NCBI RefSeq assembly: GCF_029215995.1
Contig: NZ_JAEMVB010000001.1
Location: forward strand, 1 to 64,000
Direction: 5' to 3'
Origin: Sulfurimonas sp. SAG-AH-194-L11
Lineage (GTDB): Bacteria > Campylobacterota > Campylobacteria > Campylobacterales > Sulfurimonadaceae
DNA: 64,000 bases
The notes beneath the pieces are model-generated. The model had not been told where the DNA came from. It saw only the letters and a list, made by a program, of their open reading frames with translations, and made no database searches. Each line of letters starts with the position of its first letter. The stretch's first letter is position 1. Shown here piece after piece: positions 18,130 through 27,944 of the stretch. The position numbers and the translations under genes were made by a program.

Positions 18130-19761
18130 ATGCAGTGGATACAGAGATCTTTTAAACACCAAATCGTACTTATACTTTTTATCTGTATGTCTCTGTTTGG
18201 TTTTGGCTTAATCATAAAGAACTATATTGATGACAAAAAACAATTAAACAATATATTAGAGTCTCAAGTCATGCAACTTAACAACAGGTTCGCACTCTCT
18301 ATCGCACCTAAAATCTTTTATAATGAGTTGTATGAAATCTCCGATGCTATTTTTAACCTTTATGAGTATAACCATAAAAGTGCTAAAGACTCGGGTGGAC
18401 TTTTTCTTATAAAAAATATTGCTGTCGTAAGTTTAGACAAAAAAATCATAGGGCATTCTCATCCTAGAGAATACTTTATAAATACCACTTATACAGAAGA
18501 GTTCATTAATGATATACAAACTAACAGAGAGAGCTATAGCATAGAGTGGAATGATACTCATACCAACCTCTATATAAAAACACCTATTTATGCCTCTGGA
18601 AATATTGCTGCTTATCTCTATATGAATATTGACCCTCTTTTTCTCAAGACTAAAGAAAAAGAGATTTTTAATCACCTCTTTATCTTTACAAGCCTTTTTA
18701 TCTTACTTTTAATCCTTGTCAGTCTCTTACTCTCACGACTTATAGATAAGCCTATGAAAGAACTTCTCGAAGGCCTACAAGACTTAGGCTCAGGAAAACT
18801 CACATTTGAGTATGCTATGAAAAGACATGATGAGTTTTTTACATTAGCACAAGCTCTACATAATGCAGATAAAAGAATTGTAGAACAAAAAGAGGAATTA
18901 TTAAAGATTCAACTGAGTCTAGAAGATATGGTGGAGGAGAGAACTGCGGAGTTAAATACAACACTTGATGATTTACAAAAATTTCAAAAACAACTTGTTG
19001 AGACTGAAAAAATGTCAGCCTTAGGCTCACTAGTTGCGGGGGTAGCTCATGAGATTAACACACCTATAGGAGTAAGTCTTACAGGTATTACTTTTATAGA
19101 GAGTGAAACAAAAAATGTAAGAAAATCACTAGAAAACCAAACACTCGGTAAAAATGCACTGAGTGAATACTTCGACACCGTAGTTACTATGTCTGAGTCT
19201 ATGCATCTGAGCCTTTTGAGTGCTGCAAAACTTGTGCGTTCTTTTAAACAAGTGGCAATTGATCAACATACAGAAGATAAACGCCACTTTAATCTTAAAA
19301 GTTATTTTGATGAAGTTCTGACAAGCTTACACAATAAACTAAAATATGAAGATGTCCAAATTGTAAATGAAGTAGACACAAGTATTGAACTTTTCTCCTA
19401 TGCAGGAATTTTTTCACAAATCTTTACAAACTTTATCATGAACTCTCTAGTGCATGCATTTGATGATACAACTACAAACAATAAAATAGTTCTCAAAGCT
19501 TGGATAGAAGATGGTAGTTTGTATCTTATTTATGAAGATAATGGTAAAGGTATCGATGAGGATAATCTCAAAAAGATATTTGATCCTTTCTTTACAACAA
19601 AACTTGGAAAAGGTGGTTCAGGTTTAGGACTCAATATAATTTACAATCTTATAGTTCATAAACTAAAAGGTGATGTCTACTGTACCAACAAAGATAAAGG
19701 AATATCCATGACTATAAGTATTCCAATACAGGAGTTAGAAGATGAGCAGTATACTATGTGA
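18130..19761 (+). CDS. Membrane sensor histidine kinase
   Basis: ETEKMSALGSLVAGVAHEINTPIG H-box; YEDNGKGID, GGSGLGLNII ATPase boxes. Confidence 0.93.
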   Translation: MQWIQRSFKHQIVLILFICMSLFGFGLIIKNYIDDKKQLNNILESQVMQLNNRFALSIAPKIFYNELYEISDAIFNLYEYNHKSAKDSGGLFLIKNIAVVSLDKKIIGHSHPREYFINTTYTEEFINDIQTNRESYSIEWNDTHTNLYIKTPIYASGNIAAYLYMNIDPLFLKTKEKEIFNHLFIFTSLFILLLILVSLLLSRLIDKPMKELLEGLQDLGSGKLTFEYAMKRHDEFFTLAQALHNADKRIVEQKEELLKIQLSLEDMVEERTAELNTTLDDLQKFQKQLVETEKMSALGSLVAGVAHEINTPIGVSLTGITFIESETKNVRKSLENQTLGKNALSEYFDTVVTMSESMHLSLLSAAKLVRSFKQVAIDQHTEDKRHFNLKSYFDEVLTSLHNKLKYEDVQIVNEVDTSIELFSYAGIFSQIFTNFIMNSLVHAFDDTTTNNKIVLKAWIEDGSLYLIYEDNGKGIDEDNLKKIFDPFFTTKLGKGGSGLGLNIIYNLIVHKLKGDVYCTNKDKGISMTISIPIQELEDEQYTM

Positions 19762-19773
19762 TATAATGAAGAC

Positions 19774-21102
19774 ATGAAATTATCACATTTACGCCAAATA
19801 ACTCAATATCTTCAAGATTTTAAAAAAATCTCTGCTGTTCACCGAGTAAGCGATACCATAATCAAAATAGTGTTTGATAAGAGAGATGCTATCTACTTTA
19901 ACATGTCGCGTTCAAACTCCAGCATGTTTAAGTGCGAAGAGTATCCCCGCTCAAAAATCTATAATGCACCCTTTGATGTACTTCTAGCAAAACACTTTAA
20001 TCGTTCTAATATCCTAAGTATCGAACTTTTAGGTGATGATAAAATCATTCGTATGGAGACCTCTATCGCCTCTGCTTATAAAGAGGAACTAACATATTTA
20101 CAGATAGAATTTACAGGAAAGTATACAAATGTAATTATCCTAGATCAGCAAAATATTGTCATAGAAGCATTGCGCCATGTTGATTTATACTCTTCATTTC
20201 GTGAGGTACGAGTAGGACAAAAACTACTAGATGTACCAAAGGCTCCCTTTAATGCAAAAGAGTATCCTCTCCAGAGTGTAGAAAAGTTTTTATACTCCGT
20301 ATACGAAAATGAGCAAAATGCAAAACTTGACTCTCTAAAGAAACAAAGAGTAGCACAACTACGTAAAAAGCTCAAAAAGCTTCAAAAACTCTATGAGAGA
20401 CTCGATTCACAAGAGAGTTTAGAAAAAATAGCCAAGAAGTACGAGCATTATGGAAATCTAATACTCTCTAATCCCAGTAGCTTTAAACCCTACTCAAAAA
20501 AACTACTTCTTGATGATTATGATGGAGAAAAAATAGAGATAAACATAGATAAAGAGTGTCCTACTGCCTTTGTTGTGAGTAATATGTTCTTTAGTAGAAG
20601 TAAAAAGGCCAAACAAAAAGCTAAACATTTACATATAGAGGAGGAGTCTCTCTCCTCAAAGATAGAGCATCTAAAACTTTTTATACATACAGTTGAGACG
20701 GCTAAGGATGTAGCAAAGATAGAGTTACTTTTTCCTAAAAAAGTGCAAAGTAAAAAAATAAAACAAAACGACAGTATAGAAATATTTTGGATAGAAGGCT
20801 ATAAAGTCCAACTTGGGAAAAATGAAAAAGGTAATGTTGCCCTACTTAAAAGTGCAAGAGCAAAAGATATTTGGTTGCACCTAAAAGATCAGCCATCTTG
20901 CCATGTAATCATTACAACAGATAAGCAAAGTCTTCCCCAAAACATCATTAAATCAGCTGCTAGACTCTGTGTTGATTTTACTACGACTTCACAAGATAAG
21001 TATTTGGTCGATTATACTCCTCGTAGAGAAGTTACCATTCAACACGGTGCGAATGTACTTTACAATAAATATAAAACGATAGAGATCGATACAAGGAGTT
21101 AA
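19774..21102 (+). CDS. NFACT family protein (RqcH/Rqc2 homologue, 'fibronectin-binding' family)
   Basis: NFACT-N start, coiled coil region, ARAKDIWLHLKDQPSCHVII NFACT-R motif, DYTPRREV. Confidence 0.88.
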   Translation: MKLSHLRQITQYLQDFKKISAVHRVSDTIIKIVFDKRDAIYFNMSRSNSSMFKCEEYPRSKIYNAPFDVLLAKHFNRSNILSIELLGDDKIIRMETSIASAYKEELTYLQIEFTGKYTNVIILDQQNIVIEALRHVDLYSSFREVRVGQKLLDVPKAPFNAKEYPLQSVEKFLYSVYENEQNAKLDSLKKQRVAQLRKKLKKLQKLYERLDSQESLEKIAKKYEHYGNLILSNPSSFKPYSKKLLLDDYDGEKIEINIDKECPTAFVVSNMFFSRSKKAKQKAKHLHIEEESLSSKIEHLKLFIHTVETAKDVAKIELLFPKKVQSKKIKQNDSIEIFWIEGYKVQLGKNEKGNVALLKSARAKDIWLHLKDQPSCHVIITTDKQSLPQNIIKSAARLCVDFTTTSQDKYLVDYTPRREVTIQHGANVLYNKYKTIEIDTRS

Positions 21103-21104
21103 TC

Positions 21105-21413
21105 ATGGCATCCATTGGACCTGTAGCAAATGCAATTTTTACAAACCAAATGACTCCAGCAGCAGCTACTGCACAAAATGCAAATCAAAACCGTGTAGAC
21201 TTTCAAAATATGGTCGCACAAGCACAAGTACAAGAAAAAGATGAAAAAGTTTTAAAAGTACGACCTGCTGAAGAGAATAGAGAAGTGGATGAGGATAAAG
21301 AGCATACACGCGATGAAGCGGATAGAGAGAACCAAAGAAGTCCTAAGCATGAAGATGATGAAGATGAAGCAAAAGAATCCTCACCTATCCATAAACTAGA
21401 TATTAAGGTCTAA
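21105..21413 (+). CDS. Hypothetical highly charged protein
   Basis: Starts right after the NFACT gene; acidic/charged C-terminal half. Confidence 0.6.
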   Translation: MASIGPVANAIFTNQMTPAAATAQNANQNRVDFQNMVAQAQVQEKDEKVLKVRPAEENREVDEDKEHTRDEADRENQRSPKHEDDEDEAKESSPIHKLDIKV

Positions 21414-21604
21414 CTCTTCCCTACTATAATATTTGATATCATTAACCTCACCACCCAATGTATTCATAAGTGAAGCAAGCATTGTATATGAAGCTGAAAA
21501 AGAGTCGTTCTTCTTTTTAAGAATAGGTTTAAGTTCTTCATTGGAAGTCCTCATATTTTTTTTGCATATACTTTATATACTTAATTAACTCTAGATGTTC
21601 ATGA

Positions 21605-21895
21605 CTTTACTTATGTCCATCAGCTTTTTTTGTATCTGTTTCAGAAGCTAGAGTTGATACTTTAGTGGGTGTAATAGGTGGTATCATTGGTGGTGAAATT
21701 TTTACACTTTTGTATCCGAGCTTAAAAGAGCTAATGGGAGCAAATAAAGGTATGCCACAAGTTTTTGATTTTTTTACTGAACATAGTTTGCTCGTTGTCC
21801 TTATCTTTAGTACAATATTGTTACTTACTGCTTATTTTTTACCAAACTTAGAGTTTAAGGATGAAGCAGATTATAAAGGCAGGAAAAACTTATGA
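21605..21895 (+). pseudogene. 5'-truncated YeeE/YedE-family (sulfur transport) membrane protein fragment
   Basis: Frame LYLCPSAFFVSVSEARVDTLVGVIGGIIGGEIFTLLYPSLKE resembles the C-terminal CPG...GGllGallftLLYP segment; upstream half missing, stop at 21602-21604. Confidence 0.6.
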
Positions 21896-22341
21896 AAAAG
21901 TTGCTTATATTGTTTATGTTACTATTTGCTATTTCCATAGAAGCACAAGAGTACAAGGTTGTTTTTGATTGTAGTTCTGGTGATGCTGCATACATTAAAA
22001 CCCGTATGTGGCTTATTGGAAAAACAATAGATATGTTTGAAAAAGATGGTGACAGTGTTGATGTAGCACTCACTCTACATGGTTCATGTGTAGCTATAAC
22101 ATCAATGAATTATGAGCTTATAGTTCCTGATGAAGATATGGACAATATAAAAAAAGCACAGGAGTATCTAGTATCACTCTCTAAAAGAAAAAATATTGCA
22201 ATGACTGTTTGCGCAATGTCTTTAGCAAAAAATGCAATTATTAAAGATGATGTTCTTCCATTTATGCATATTTCACCAAACAGTTATTTAGATACAATAA
22301 AGTATCAAAATGATGGATATGCTCTTATGAGTTTTAAATAA
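21892..22341 (+). CDS. Secreted DsrE/DsrF-like family protein
   Basis: Signal peptide; EYKVVFDCSSGDAAYIKTRMWLIGKTIDMF; ATGA overlap with YeeE fragment. Confidence 0.65.
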   Translation: MKKLLILFMLLFAISIEAQEYKVVFDCSSGDAAYIKTRMWLIGKTIDMFEKDGDSVDVALTLHGSCVAITSMNYELIVPDEDMDNIKKAQEYLVSLSKRKNIAMTVCAMSLAKNAIIKDDVLPFMHISPNSYLDTIKYQNDGYALMSFK

Positions 22342-22361
22342 AAAAATAAAACACTGGAAAC

Positions 22362-22793
22362 ATGATGAAAAAAATAATAATACTACTCCTTTTAAGCCTT
22401 ACTCTTTTTGGTGCAAATGTTGATAATTTTGCAAAAGAGATGGGTTTTGAGCGTGATTACAAAACAGCACTAACTAAAGCCAAACAAGAAAACAAACTTC
22501 TAATGATGGTACTCGGAGCGGACTATTGTCCTTGGTGTCGTAAGTTTGAGAGAAAAACATTGAACTCTTCACTTCTAAAGTCAAGACTACAAACCCAAGT
22601 AGTAACACTCATTGTCGATAAAAAGTTTGACATAGAGAGTTTTCCTGAAAAATTTCGTACACAGTTTACTCCAAAAGTCTTTTTTATCAACCCTAAAGAT
22701 GAATCAGTCATCTTAGATACTACGGGATATATTAAGAAGAAGCACTTTGCTGAGAGACTAGATACTGCCATCGAACTTTATGGAGATAAATAA
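22362..22793 (+). CDS. Periplasmic thioredoxin-fold protein
   Basis: Signal peptide; MVLGADYCPWCRKFERKTL CxxC motif; FTPKVFFINP. Confidence 0.82.
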   Translation: MMKKIIILLLLSLTLFGANVDNFAKEMGFERDYKTALTKAKQENKLLMMVLGADYCPWCRKFERKTLNSSLLKSRLQTQVVTLIVDKKFDIESFPEKFRTQFTPKVFFINPKDESVILDTTGYIKKKHFAERLDTAIELYGDK

Positions 22794-23239
22794 TGAAAAA
22801 AATATTTTTACTTCTTTTTATAGCTGTTATCACTCTTAATGCTGCTGGATTTTGGACTCTAACGGGTCTACAAAAAGCAAATGTATATGTCAAAAATGAT
22901 GTTTCGCTTTTAAAGCCAAGTACCATTAAGACAATCAAAGAAAAAATGTATACTGCCTTAGAAAACTTAGGAGTACAGACAAAAGCTCAAGATAGCCCTA
23001 CTCTCATGCTTGCTATGGAAGATTTGGATGATGATGGAACACATTATGTGCATATAAACCTAGCACTCGGTGAAGAGGTTCAGACATATAGAGCTGATAA
23101 AAGCTCGACTTTTGCACTTACATATTCAGACTATGACTTTATTGATGTAGATTTAGATGAACTTGACAGTGGTGTTTTAGAGAGTGTAGACTTTTTACTC
23201 TCTCAGTTTTCAGAACACTTTAACGACGACAAAGAGTAG
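22793..23239 (+). CDS. Hypothetical periplasmic protein
   Basis: Signal peptide, translationally coupled to the thioredoxin-like gene. Confidence 0.6.
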   Translation: MKKIFLLLFIAVITLNAAGFWTLTGLQKANVYVKNDVSLLKPSTIKTIKEKMYTALENLGVQTKAQDSPTLMLAMEDLDDDGTHYVHINLALGEEVQTYRADKSSTFALTYSDYDFIDVDLDELDSGVLESVDFLLSQFSEHFNDDKE

Positions 23240-23305
23240 TTGAGAGGTTTCAATTATATTCGCAAAAGGGTATAATATGCTTATAAATAATATCTAGGAA
23301 TTTTT

Positions 23306-24061
23306 ATGAGTATGTTTGAAGATCACAAAGAGAGAATAGTAACAGGTTTTGCACTTTTAGCAGCTGTTTTTATCATAGGCTTAATCGATAACTTTTTTAT
23401 TATGTGGTTAGTCTTTGGTGGTGTTTATATACTCGCGTTTAAAGAAGCAGTGAGACTATTTGAAGTACAAAATGATGGACTACTCCCTTTTGCAGTCGGA
23501 CTTTGGTTAGTTGCAGGGATATATCCTTATGGTGATGACCTTTTTGTTTTAGCGGGTGTTGCTTATGCTAGTGCCGTTGCGTTTAACAAAGAGATACAGT
23601 GGAAGGACTTTTTCCCTTTCATCTATCCAACTGCTGGTATACTTTTTATGTTTACAATGTATCAAGAGTATGGCGTTCTCTCACTCCTGTGGCTACTCGC
23701 AGTGGTCGCATTAACCGATGTCGGTGCATATGCTGTTGGTAAAAGTATAGGCAAAACTCCCTTTTGTGAGACAAGTCCAAACAAAACGATGGAGGGTGTA
23801 GTCGGCGGTATAGCTGTTGCGACTATTGGTGGTGCCTTTGTTGGTCTTACTATTGTTGACTTTAGTGTTGGTTTTTTTGTAAGTTTTGCAGTAGCTGTTA
23901 ACTCTATTTTCGGAGATTTATTTGAGTCTTCACTCAAACGTGCAGCTGGTGTCAAAGATAGTGGAGATCTCCTTCCTGGTCACGGAGGAGTCCTTGACCG
24001 CATAGATGGATACCTCTTTGGTGGTATTGTTATGCTTGTTCTTTTACGCGGTTTAGTCTAG
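23306..24061 (+). CDS. cdsA: Phosphatidate cytidylyltransferase
   Basis: Multi-TM; SIFGDLFESSLKRAAGVKDSGDLLPGHGGVLDRIDG signature. Confidence 0.96.
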   Translation: MSMFEDHKERIVTGFALLAAVFIIGLIDNFFIMWLVFGGVYILAFKEAVRLFEVQNDGLLPFAVGLWLVAGIYPYGDDLFVLAGVAYASAVAFNKEIQWKDFFPFIYPTAGILFMFTMYQEYGVLSLLWLLAVVALTDVGAYAVGKSIGKTPFCETSPNKTMEGVVGGIAVATIGGAFVGLTIVDFSVGFFVSFAVAVNSIFGDLFESSLKRAAGVKDSGDLLPGHGGVLDRIDGYLFGGIVMLVLLRGLV

Positions 24062-25132
24062 TTGGTACTACTTGGCTCAACAGGCTCTATCGGAGTTAAT
24101 GCACTTATAGTTGCTTCAAGATTTAACATAAGTGTTGAAGTTTTAGTAGCTGGAAGAAACATAAAAGTTTTAAACGAACAGATAAAAAAACACTCACCAC
24201 AAGTAGTTATTATTGCAGATAAAAAAGACATCCCTCGTGTTAATCATACGAATGTTTATGCAGGAAATGAAGCTATACTTCAAGTCATAGAAGAATCAAA
24301 AAGTGACTTAGTTGTAAATGCTTTAGTAGGATTTTTAGGACTTCGTCCAACACTTAAAGCCATAGAGTGTGGCAAGAAAGTAGCACTAGCGAATAAAGAA
24401 TCGCTTGTAGCTTGTGGTGCTTTTATAGATATAAAAAACATTCAACCCATAGATAGTGAACACTTTGGACTTTGGTATCTTTTACAAGACAGACCTGTAC
24501 AAAAGATGATAATAACTGCTTCAGGTGGTGCATTTCGCGACTGGGATATAACAAAACTTCAAAATGCGACACTCGCTGACACACAAAAACATCCAAACTG
24601 GTCAATGGGACAAAAGATAACAATAGACTCCGCAACAATGGTCAACAAAATGTTTGAACTCTTAGAGGCGAGATGGCTCTTTGGCGAGGGCGAGTACCAT
24701 GCTATCATCGAAACAAAGTCACTTATTCATGCACTTATAGACTTTAAAGATGGCTCAACTACTGCACATTTTGCAAATGCAAGTATGCAACTCCCTATCG
24801 CATTTGCACTTGATGAGAAGATGGATGAGAACATTTTAGAGCATGTTGATTTAGTTAAAACTGGTAGTTTAGAGTTTAGAGAAATCACAACAGACAGATA
24901 CCCTATTTGGAAGATAAAAGATGAACTTTTAGCAAATCCTGAGCGAGGTGTAGTTGTAAATGCAGCAAATGAAGCAGCCATTGAAATGTTTATCCAACAG
25001 AAAATAGGTTTTATGGAAATATCTAAGCATATTATTACTGCATTTCATCATTTCACCAAAATGCCAAAAAATATTGAAGAAGTTTTTGCATTAGATAGTA
25101 AAGTAAGAGATTATGTCAGGGAATTGAAGTGA
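24062..25132 (+). CDS. dxr: 1-deoxy-D-xylulose 5-phosphate reductoisomerase
   Basis: LLGSTGSIGVNALIVA, ALANKESLVACGA, IDSEHFGLWYLLQ; TTG start immediately after cdsA stop. Confidence 0.96.
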   Translation: MVLLGSTGSIGVNALIVASRFNISVEVLVAGRNIKVLNEQIKKHSPQVVIIADKKDIPRVNHTNVYAGNEAILQVIEESKSDLVVNALVGFLGLRPTLKAIECGKKVALANKESLVACGAFIDIKNIQPIDSEHFGLWYLLQDRPVQKMIITASGGAFRDWDITKLQNATLADTQKHPNWSMGQKITIDSATMVNKMFELLEARWLFGEGEYHAIIETKSLIHALIDFKDGSTTAHFANASMQLPIAFALDEKMDENILEHVDLVKTGSLEFREITTDRYPIWKIKDELLANPERGVVVNAANEAAIEMFIQQKIGFMEISKHIITAFHHFTKMPKNIEEVFALDSKVRDYVRELK

Positions 25133-25138
25133 TAAGTT

Positions 25139-26146
25139 ATGTTTTTAGATAAACTAGTAAACCTAATATCGAGCTCCTCTCCTTTGAAAGTTATCATTTT
25201 AAGTACCTTATTTGTAGTGATAAGTTCTATCCCCTTAGTCTATCTCTTTAGTCTCTTACTTGAGCATGAGTATGAGCTTTTTCTTTTAGAATTATCTATA
25301 CTTTTACCTCTTGTATTGACACCTATGACTATTGCTCTGTTTATTCGACTTACAACAAATATGACATATTATAAAAATAAACTTGCACAAGAGATAGATA
25401 AAAATAAAACACAAAATCTTATTTTATTTGAGCAGGCAAGATTTGCTCTTATGGGAGAGATGATGGTAAATATTTCGCATCAATGGAAACAACCGCTTAA
25501 TACAATGAGCCTCTCTTTAGTTGATATGAGAATGAAAAATCTTTATGTTGATGTGGATAGTAACTTTGAGATAATTGAAAAAAACATCAACTATCTAGCT
25601 ACAACTGTAGATGATTTTATGTCATTTTTTGACAAAAGAACTCATTTAGAGTTAAAGAGTTTGCAAGAAATTACAAAAGAGATACACAGTATAATTGATC
25701 CACATCTACATAATAATAGTGTTAAATTAAAACTCTGCATTGATGAAAAGTATGCTAGTGTTCGCGTAGCTTCATCTATATCTCAAGTGATTTTAAACTT
25801 AGTTAACAATGCCAAAGATGCCCTTATTGATTTAGAAGACAAAACAGTTTGTGTTAGTCTTCTAACAAGTGAAAAGGGCTTAGAAATAGAATGCTGTGAT
25901 AGTGGAAAAGGTGTCCCGCCTGAGCTACAAGAGAAAATATTTATGCCCTACTTTACAACAAAACAGAGAAGTAAAGGTACGGGAATAGGTCTCTATATGT
26001 CCAAAGAGATAGTCACAAAAATTTTTGAGGGTGAGATTAATGTGAGTCAAAGAAAACATTCTCGTACATGTTCTACACAACTTAAAAGTTGTTTTTATAT
26101 ACTGTTACCCTATTCAGACAAATGCCAAAAGAGAGAAGTACAATGA
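25139..26146 (+). CDS. Membrane sensor histidine kinase
   Basis: [19 protein letters not shown]-box; [23 protein letters not shown]. Confidence 0.92.
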   Translation: MFLDKLVNLISSSSPLKVIILSTLFVVISSIPLVYLFSLLLEHEYELFLLELSILLPLVLTPMTIALFIRLTTNMTYYKNKLAQEIDKNKTQNLILFEQARFALMGEMMVNISHQWKQPLNTMSLSLVDMRMKNLYVDVDSNFEIIEKNINYLATTVDDFMSFFDKRTHLELKSLQEITKEIHSIIDPHLHNNSVKLKLCIDEKYASVRVASSISQVILNLVNNAKDALIDLEDKTVCVSLLTSEKGLEIECCDSGKGVPPELQEKIFMPYFTTKQRSKGTGIGLYMSKEIVTKIFEGEINVSQRKHSRTCSTQLKSCFYILLPYSDKCQKREVQ

Positions 26147-27126
26147 TTTTAAGTATAGAAAGTTCATGTGATGATAGTGCAATAGCTATTACCGATATAA
26201 AAACAAAAAAATTGCTTTTTCATAAGAAAATATCCCAAGAAGTGGAACACTCCATCTACGGAGGTGTTGTTCCTGAACTTGCTGCACGTCTTCATGCCGA
26301 AGCCCTACCTCGGATACTTCAACAGGTTAAGGAGTATTTTCCAAAGCTTAAAGCAGTCGCTGTTACTTCTACTCCTGGTCTTGCTGTAACGCTAGTCGAG
26401 GGTGTCACTATGGCAAAAGCTATAGCAGTTGCTTTAGATATTCCGCTTATCGGGGTTAACCATCTCATAGGACATATTTACTCTCTTTTTATAGAAAAAG
26501 AGACACAGTTTCCCCTTACCTGTCTACTTGTTTCAGGCGGACATACACAGGTTATGGAAGTCAAAAGTTTAACTGAGATAGAGACTGTTGCAAAAAGTAT
26601 GGATGATAGTTTTGGAGAGAGTTTTGATAAGGTTGCTAAGATGATGGGGCTTGGCTACCCTGGGGGACCGCTTATCCAAGAGTTAGCAAAAGATGGTGAT
26701 AGACTTCGTCATAACTTTACTGTACCCTTGCATCAGTCGCCACTTATCGCGTTTAGCTATTCAGGGCTTAAAAATGCTGTACGTTTAGCCGTAGTAAAAG
26801 CGGATGCAGACAAGTCTCAGTACAAAGATATAGCTGCATCATTTGAGCATATCGCTACAAAACATTTGACTATGAAGCTTAAAAAGTATTTTAAGACCAT
26901 CAGACCTAAAACATTCGCCATTGTTGGTGGTGCTTCAGCAAACCTCTACCTACGTGGACAGATAGAAGAGTTACTCAAGCCACATAATGCAGAGTTGATT
27001 TTAAGTGAACTTAAATACTGCTCAGATAATGCGGCCATGATAGGTCGCGTTGGCGTTGAGATGTATGAAAAAGAGATGTTTAGCTCTTTAGAGGAGTTAG
27101 ATATAGCTCCGCGAAGCATACTTTAG
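26143..27126 (+). CDS. tsaD: tRNA N6-threonylcarbamoyladenosine transferase
   Basis: [42 protein letters not shown] at 26143 (track start 26089 runs into the kinase gene). Confidence 0.96.
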   Translation: MILSIESSCDDSAIAITDIKTKKLLFHKKISQEVEHSIYGGVVPELAARLHAEALPRILQQVKEYFPKLKAVAVTSTPGLAVTLVEGVTMAKAIAVALDIPLIGVNHLIGHIYSLFIEKETQFPLTCLLVSGGHTQVMEVKSLTEIETVAKSMDDSFGESFDKVAKMMGLGYPGGPLIQELAKDGDRLRHNFTVPLHQSPLIAFSYSGLKNAVRLAVVKADADKSQYKDIAASFEHIATKHLTMKLKKYFKTIRPKTFAIVGGASANLYLRGQIEELLKPHNAELILSELKYCSDNAAMIGRVGVEMYEKEMFSSLEELDIAPRSIL

Positions 27127-27247
27127 TCTTAAGAAAATCTTATACTAAAATAGTTTAAGGGAAAATAAGACAAATATTATCCGATTTAAAATATACTTCC
27201 ATCAATATAATGTGTAAACATTAAAAATTTAATTTAAGGACTTGAAT

Positions 27248-27751
27248 ATGGCAACAACTAAATTCAAAGGTACAGACGTAGAATTAGTAGGAAATGAAGT
27301 AAATGTTGGAGACAAAGCACCAGCAATAACTGTTGTAAACTCAGAAGGTTTAGGTGATGTAGTAGTTGGTGGAGCTACTGGTAAAAAACAACTTATCATT
27401 GTTGTTCCTTCTTTAGACACAGGTGTATGTGCTACTGAAACTCGTACTTTCAACCAAAAAGTTGCAGATCTTAAAGATGTAGATGCAACTATTGTTTCTC
27501 TTGACCTTCCATTTGCTTCTGGACGTTTTTGTCAAGCTGAAGGGATTCAAGACTTAGTTGTATGTTCAGATTTTAGAAACAAAGATTTCGCTAATGCTTA
27601 CGGAGTACTTTTAGGTGGTTCTGTTCTTGCTGGTGTAACTTGTCGTGCTATCTTCGCTGTAAACGAAGAGGGTGTTGTAACTTACAAAGAAATCGTTCCA
27701 GAAATCACTGAAGAGCCTAACTACGACGCTGCAATCGCTGCTGTTAAGTAA
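27248..27751 (+). CDS. tpx: Thiol peroxidase (Tpx type)
   Basis: GDKAPAITVVNSEG, SLDTGVCATETRTFN, SGRFCQAEGI. Confidence 0.94.
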   Translation: MATTKFKGTDVELVGNEVNVGDKAPAITVVNSEGLGDVVVGGATGKKQLIIVVPSLDTGVCATETRTFNQKVADLKDVDATIVSLDLPFASGRFCQAEGIQDLVVCSDFRNKDFANAYGVLLGGSVLAGVTCRAIFAVNEEGVVTYKEIVPEITEEPNYDAAIAAVK

Positions 27752-27765
27752 CTAAATTACAATAC

Positions 27766-27871
27766 AGGGAGGCACTAAATGCCGAACTGTAAGCTAGAGC
27801 CTTTTTAAAGAAGACGAGTCTTAAGGGCTCTGACTCTTTAAGCTTTTAACTTCCACCCTATCCTCCTCCCT
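27766..27871. other. Candidate structured RNA / strongly self-complementary intergenic region
   Basis: Hand-read nested stems: AGGGAGG/CCTCCCT, GGCA/TGCC, AAGCT/AGCTT enclosing AGAGCC/GGCTCT enclosing AAGA/TCTT. Confidence 0.4.
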
Positions 27872-27908
27872 TACATAAATACTTAAGAATGCAATAAAAT
27901 ATATTTGC

Positions 27909-27914
27909 TATAAT
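27909..27914 (+). promoter_or_regulatory. Candidate -10 box TATAAT for the 27945 gene
   Basis: TTGCTATAATG about 30 bp upstream of ATG. Confidence 0.4.
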
Positions 27915-27944
27915 GTCTCTATATTACATAAAATAGGGGAAAAA

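Noticed and set aside
21396-21554. 52-aa minus-strand ORF (MRTSNEELKPILKKKNDSFSASYTMLASLMNTLGGEVNDIKYYSREELDLNI)
   Set aside because: Weak ribosome-binding site, overlaps the end of 21105..21413; kept out of features without conservation data
23662-23955. 97-aa minus-strand ORF opposite cdsA
   Set aside because: Shadow of conserved cdsA; repetitive Thr/Pro/Ala translation
24062-24064. TTG start of dxr as an anomaly
   Set aside because: Frame and N-terminal LLGSTGSIG motif support it; rare starts after an overlapping upstream stop are ordinary
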